Positions 22,662 to 26,088 of a DNA stretch of 26,088 nucleotides are shown in pieces. A program made the translations under genes and the position numbers. The stretch lies in NCBI GenBank assembly GCA_029210545.1, contig JARGFV010000030.1:1-26088 (forward strand), in the 5' to 3' direction. A model generated the notes under the pieces. That model worked only from the letters and a program-made list of their open reading frames with translations. It was not told the DNA's origin and did no database searches. The DNA comes from a bacterium (GTDB lineage Bacteria; BMS3Abin14). Numbering within the stretch: position 1 is the first letter of the stretch; each line of letters starts with the position of its first letter.

Positions 22662-24419
22662 ATGGATAAACGCCAGGAAAGCGACAACTTCCTTCGACGG
22701 CTGATCATGAACCAGAACGTTTTTCTTCTGGTGATCGCCATTTTTATCGGAGTCCTGGGAGGTTACGGCGCCCTTCTTTTCCGCTACGCTATCCGGATCG
22801 TTCAGTACGGATTCTACCAGGACACCAGGGACGCCCTTGAATTCCTTCCCGGCCTGCCCTTTTACCTGAAGTTCCTTCTTCCCGCTCTGGGGGGGCTCAT
22901 CGTAGGACCCCTGGTGTACTTCGGAGCAAGGGAAGCCAAGGGTCACGGGGTGCCGGAGGTAATGGAGGCCGTTGCGCTCCGCGGTGGACAGATACGGCCG
23001 AGGGTGGCCGCTGTCAAGATCCTGGCTTCCGCGATCTCCATCGGTTCCGGCGGCTCGGTGGGACGGGAAGGCCCCATTGTGCAGATCGGCTCATCCATAG
23101 GGTCGACCATTTCCCAGCTTCTCAGGGTCTCATCCCTGAGACAGCGCACCTTCGTCGGATGCGGCGCCGCCGCCGGCATCGCCGCCACCTTCAACGCGCC
23201 CATTGCCGGAGCGCTGTTCGCCGCGGAGGTCATCCTGGGGGATTTCGGCTTTGCCACCTTCTCCCCCGTGGTGCTCTCTTCCGTCACCGCCACGGTCATC
23301 TCCCGCCACTACTTTGGAGACTTTCCAGCCTTCGTCATCCCGACTTACGAAGTGATCTCCCTGTGGGAGTTTTTCTTTTACCCCCTGTTGGGCGTGGTCG
23401 CCGGTTTCGTGGCCGTGCTGTTTACGACCACCCTTTATAAGTTAGAGGACCGTTTCGACGAGCTCAAGGCCCCCGAGTACCTCAAGCCAGCCGTTGGCGG
23501 GCTCATCCTGGGCTGCCTGCTCCTCGTCTGGCCCCACGTCTTCGGCGTCGGCTATGGAGCCATCAACCTTTCCCTGACGAACCAGCTGTCCGTCTGGCTT
23601 CTCCTGAGCCTGATCTTCGTGAAGATCATGGCCACATCCATTACCATCGGGAGCGGCGGTTCGGGGGGGGTGTTCGCCCCTTCCCTTTTCATCGGGGCCA
23701 TGACGGGCGGTCTCTTCGGCTGGTGTGTGCATAACCTCTTCCCCGGCATAACCGCCGATCCCGGAGCTTACGCCCTGGTGGCCATGGGCGCTCTGGTCGC
23801 CGGCACGACCCACGCGCCCATCACAGCGATCCTCATCATCTTCGAGATGACCGCCACTTACAAGATCATCCTGCCCCTAATGTTTGCCTGCATCATCAGC
23901 ACGATTATCGCCACATCGTTAAAAAGCGGCTCAATTTACACGATCAAGCTTGCCCGCCGGGGAATCGAGCTTTCACAGGGGTGGGAACAGGGGACACTCC
24001 GCACCATCAAAGTCCAGGACATCATGCGCCACCGGGTGGTGACCGTTTACGAGGGAACCCCCCTCGGCCAGGTTATCGACATCCTCAAAGCCAGGGACGT
24101 CTCCTACCTTCATGTGGTCAACAGTGACGAGGAACTCACAGGGATCATCTCCTTCAGGGACATCCGTTCCGCACTCCAGGAGGAAGTCCTCAGCAACCTT
24201 GTCATCGCCCAGGACGTGGCTACCAAGAAGGAGATCGTCACCATTACGCCTTCTGACAGCATCCTGCTGGCCCTCCAGGAAATGGGAAGCAGGGGCATCT
24301 CCCAGCTGCCTGTGGTCCAGGAGGACAACCAGAAGAAGGTGATCGGTACAGTCAGCCAGAGGGACGTGATGTCTGCCTACGACCGGGCCATCCTGAACCG
24401 GGAGGTGGAGGGGGTGTAG
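22662..24419 (+). CDS. CLC-type chloride channel/transporter with two CBS domains
   Basis: This 585-residue inner-membrane protein has the CLC core and a C-terminal CBS pair (about 448-510 and 525-580). Anion-path motifs are GHGVP (94-98, in place of GSGIP), GSGGSVGREGP (128-138, with gating Glu at 136), GSGGSGGVFAPSLFIG and the conserved Tyr at 426 (SIYTIKLARRG). The internal glutamate that carries protons in the E. coli exchanger appears to be Val190 here (FAAEVI), as in channel-type members. This suggests altered proton coupling, but it rests on a by-eye alignment. The CBS domains may bind nucleotides. The ATG at 22662 lacks a clear ribosome site; AGGGAGG at 22624 is too far. Confidence 0.93.
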   Translation: MDKRQESDNFLRRLIMNQNVFLLVIAIFIGVLGGYGALLFRYAIRIVQYGFYQDTRDALEFLPGLPFYLKFLLPALGGLIVGPLVYFGAREAKGHGVPEVMEAVALRGGQIRPRVAAVKILASAISIGSGGSVGREGPIVQIGSSIGSTISQLLRVSSLRQRTFVGCGAAAGIAATFNAPIAGALFAAEVILGDFGFATFSPVVLSSVTATVISRHYFGDFPAFVIPTYEVISLWEFFFYPLLGVVAGFVAVLFTTTLYKLEDRFDELKAPEYLKPAVGGLILGCLLLVWPHVFGVGYGAINLSLTNQLSVWLLLSLIFVKIMATSITIGSGGSGGVFAPSLFIGAMTGGLFGWCVHNLFPGITADPGAYALVAMGALVAGTTHAPITAILIIFEMTATYKIILPLMFACIISTIIATSLKSGSIYTIKLARRGIELSQGWEQGTLRTIKVQDIMRHRVVTVYEGTPLGQVIDILKARDVSYLHVVNSDEELTGIISFRDIRSALQEEVLSNLVIAQDVATKKEIVTITPSDSILLALQEMGSRGISQLPVVQEDNQKKVIGTVSQRDVMSAYDRAILNREVEGV

Positions 24420-24433
24420 GGTCTGGAAAAACA

Positions 24434-24461
24434 GTCCAAAGACCAATGTCCAAAGTCCAAC
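24434..24461. repeat. Heptamer tandem repeat GTCCAAA, four units
   Basis: GTCCAAA, GACCAAT, GTCCAAA and GTCCAAC follow in exact 7-bp steps 14 bp after the CLC stop. Confidence 0.8.
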
Positions 24462-24499
24462 GAAAAGGCAGAATCCAGTTCCACCGCAGATATACAATT

Positions 24500-24534
24500 C
24501 GGCCGTTATGATAAAGCGGGAACGGCCGGTTTTT
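24500..24534 (+). terminator. Intrinsic terminator of the CLC gene
   Basis: An 8-bp stem CGGCCGTT/AACGGCCG (24500-24507 with 24521-24528) has a 13-nt loop and is followed by GTTTTT. The T-run overlaps the stop codon of the convergent phospholipase-type gene by two bases. Confidence 0.75.
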
Positions 24535-25966
24535 ATAGATAGGGGGAGAACACCTTGGCCGCGCCCTCGATCAACCTGGTCGCCAGAGACCGGGCGCGCA
24601 GGTCCTCCCTGGTCAGGGTACGGGCATTTTCTGCCAGCTTGTCCGTATAATTCAGAAGCTCCCGGGCAAACGGAATATCGTACACCTCCAGGTCGAACTC
24701 GAAATTCAGGCGAAAGCTTCTCGGATCAAGGTTCGCCGACCCGATGAGCGACCATTCGCCGTCCACGATCATGAGCTTGCTGTGCACGAAGGGCGGAGGA
24801 AGGAGGAGCACCTTGACACCTGCGTTAAGAAGCTCCGGAAGATGGGCGGTGGATGCCCTCTGCACCAGGGGGTGGTCGCTCACTTCCGGGAGAAGGAGCC
24901 TGACCTCGACCCCGGCGAGGACCGCGCTGTCCATACCCTGGATCAGCGCCCTGTCGGGGATGAAGTAGGGCGTCATGATGGTGATTTTTTCCCTGGCCGA
25001 TCGAAGGGCCCCCAGAATGAGCTGGTAGATCTTCTCCAGGTCCTCGTCCGGACCGCTGACCACGGCCCTGACGGATGCGTCACCTGCCGGACCGACAGGC
25101 GGGAAGAACATTTCATCGTTGAGCAGCTCACCCGTCGAGGCTTGCCAGTCCTCCGCAAAGGTCTCCTGCATGGCTACCACAACGCCTCCCCCGATCCGGA
25201 AATGGATATCCCTCACCGGCTCGATCGCCTTCCAACGGCTGAAAAGGTGGCGGCTGCTGATGTTGATCCCCCCGGTAAACCCCACCGCTCCATCCACAAT
25301 GACAAGCTTGCGGTGGTTGCGCATGTTGAAGCTCGGACGCCTGAACCAGAGCCCGAAAAGAGGATGGAAGACGGAAAGCCGCGCGCCGGAACTGCGAAGC
25401 CTTCTGGCCATGGTGACAGCCGAGCGGCTCGTGCCGACTCCGTCCACCAGGACGCGGACCTGCACGCCACGTTCAGCCGCCGAACACAGGGCACTGATCA
25501 CTCTTTTTCCCACCGCGTCCCTGTCCAGGATGTAGGTGCTCAGGTTCACCGAATGCTTCGCCGCGCCGATGGCGGTGAGCATGGCGGGGAAAACCTGGTT
25601 CCCCTCGTAAAGAGCTTCCACACTGTTTCCGGACAGGACCGGTCTTCGCGTGATCCTTCCGGCAAGAGAAGCGAGTGAGCGAACCCCGCCGCCTCCGAGG
25701 GTGGAAAGGTCGGCATAGGTCACCGGCGGGAGTGCCCAGCCGCCGGGGGACTGGCGGCGCCTGACGCGGACAGCCTTGCTGTGGCGAAGCCGGTTGATCC
25801 CCAGGCTCCAGTACAGGAACGGCCCCGTCAGGGGTAAAAGCCCGACGATCACAAGCCACAGGGCGGCCCCCCTCGGATCCCTTTTGTTCAGAAGGATGTG
25901 GGCCGCAGACCAGGCCGTGGTCGAGATCCACGCAAAGAGCAGGATAGTGAACAGGATGAATTCCAT
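24533..25966 (-). CDS. cls: Cardiolipin synthase / phospholipase D family protein
   Basis: This 477-residue membrane enzyme has two N-terminal helices (about 2-20 and 36-57, the PLDc_N domain), followed by two catalytic HKD motifs. These are HRKLVIVDG with H218, K220 and D225, then GGINISSR; and HSKLMIVDG with H395, K397 and D402, then GSANLDPRS. The order, spacing and length fit bacterial cardiolipin synthases of the ClsA type, which join two phosphatidylglycerols. The Met at 25966 is chosen because the membrane domain starts there; the frame runs on to 26038 into a dispersed repeat. No ribosome site precedes it. A TATATT box ends 6 nt before the ATG, so a leaderless transcript is possible. 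Confidence 0.93.
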   Translation of the reverse strand: MEFILFTILLFAWISTTAWSAAHILLNKRDPRGAALWLVIVGLLPLTGPFLYWSLGINRLRHSKAVRVRRRQSPGGWALPPVTYADLSTLGGGGVRSLASLAGRITRRPVLSGNSVEALYEGNQVFPAMLTAIGAAKHSVNLSTYILDRDAVGKRVISALCSAAERGVQVRVLVDGVGTSRSAVTMARRLRSSGARLSVFHPLFGLWFRRPSFNMRNHRKLVIVDGAVGFTGGINISSRHLFSRWKAIEPVRDIHFRIGGGVVVAMQETFAEDWQASTGELLNDEMFFPPVGPAGDASVRAVVSGPDEDLEKIYQLILGALRSAREKITIMTPYFIPDRALIQGMDSAVLAGVEVRLLLPEVSDHPLVQRASTAHLPELLNAGVKVLLLPPPFVHSKLMIVDGEWSLIGSANLDPRSFRLNFEFDLEVYDIPFARELLNYTDKLAENARTLTREDLRARSLATRLIEGAAKVFSPYL

Positions 25967-26011
25967 GAAAGCAATATACCCGAAATCCGATCCTAACGGA
26001 AAAATACATGT

Positions 26012-26088
26012 TTGATGGACTCGCAAAAAGTCCATCAACGCGCCCCGCGCGGGGCGCCCAAATCAATGACTCACTCCGTAAGTCATTG
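26012..26088. repeat. Second copy of the palindromic element, cut by window edge
   Basis: A 10-bp stem hairpin (26012-26021 with 26029-26038) and the 18-bp palindrome (26040-26057) match 6011-6055. The matching sequence continues to about 26067 (CCCAAATCAATG). A further stem CAATGACT/AGTCATTG (26064-26071 with 26081-26088) is not shared with the first copy. The element probably continues beyond the window. Confidence 0.8.

Noticed and set aside
24434-24461. Heptamer repeats as a CRISPR array
   Set aside because: Units are contiguous with no spacers and far too short; no cas genes are present.

Overview
The window is GC-rich bacterial chromosome with closely packed genes, Shine-Dalgarno sites, a Tat-lipoprotein TRAP system, a lipoprotein outer-membrane efflux channel and type IV pilin-like proteins. 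This suggests a Gram-negative, probably deltaproteobacterial (Desulfobacterota-like) organism. That is an inference from gene content; there is no rRNA, tRNA or other phylogenetic marker. Most genes belong to ordinary transport and metabolic families. The unusual material lies between the genes.

Layout. 1-2.7 kb: a repeat, a small exported protein of unknown function, and a DUF47 (PhoU-like) regulator coupled to a PiT phosphate transporter. 2.7-6 kb: a long palindromic repeat with a promoter, a zinc-ribbon/membrane protein overlapping a prepilin gene, then a 602-residue protein that looks like a nitronate-monooxygenase-type TIM barrel with a Cys-rich, helical C-terminal extension. 6.0-6.3 kb: a composite hairpin element whose first part recurs at the right edge of the window. 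6.3-7.9 kb (minus strand): a YhdH/AcuI-type oxidoreductase and a DUF1622 membrane protein. 8.0-14.5 kb: a tripartite RND efflux system (outer-membrane lipoprotein, membrane fusion protein, permease). A structured RNA-like block sits between the first two genes. 14.6-16.2 kb: an MFS transporter and an SDR gene that has lost its catalytic middle.

16.2-19.4 kb (minus strand): a complete TRAP transporter (dctQ-dctM-dctP) ending in a strong terminator. 19.6-20.8 kb: a second MFS transporter. 20.8-21.2 kb: a decayed insertion sequence. 21.2-22.4 kb (minus strand): a nitroreductase whose leader contains the 5' end of a lost DsbA-family gene, and a YkgJ-type cysteine-cluster protein. 22.7-26 kb: a CLC-type chloride transporter with CBS domains, convergent with a cardiolipin synthase/phospholipase D-type enzyme.

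The strongest leads are: (1) a ~133-nt block at 9576-9708, closed by an 11-bp stem, that resembles a HEARO/omega-RNA (the guide-RNA scaffold of IscB systems) with no nuclease gene beside it; (2) dispersed palindromic repeats, one pair with compensatory base changes; (3) several unrelated-sequence 7-bp-period repeats at gene junctions, one of which, with a 35-bp palindrome, forms the start of the RND permease coding sequence; and (4) two genes cut down by deletions. No CRISPR array, phage region or complete mobile element was seen.
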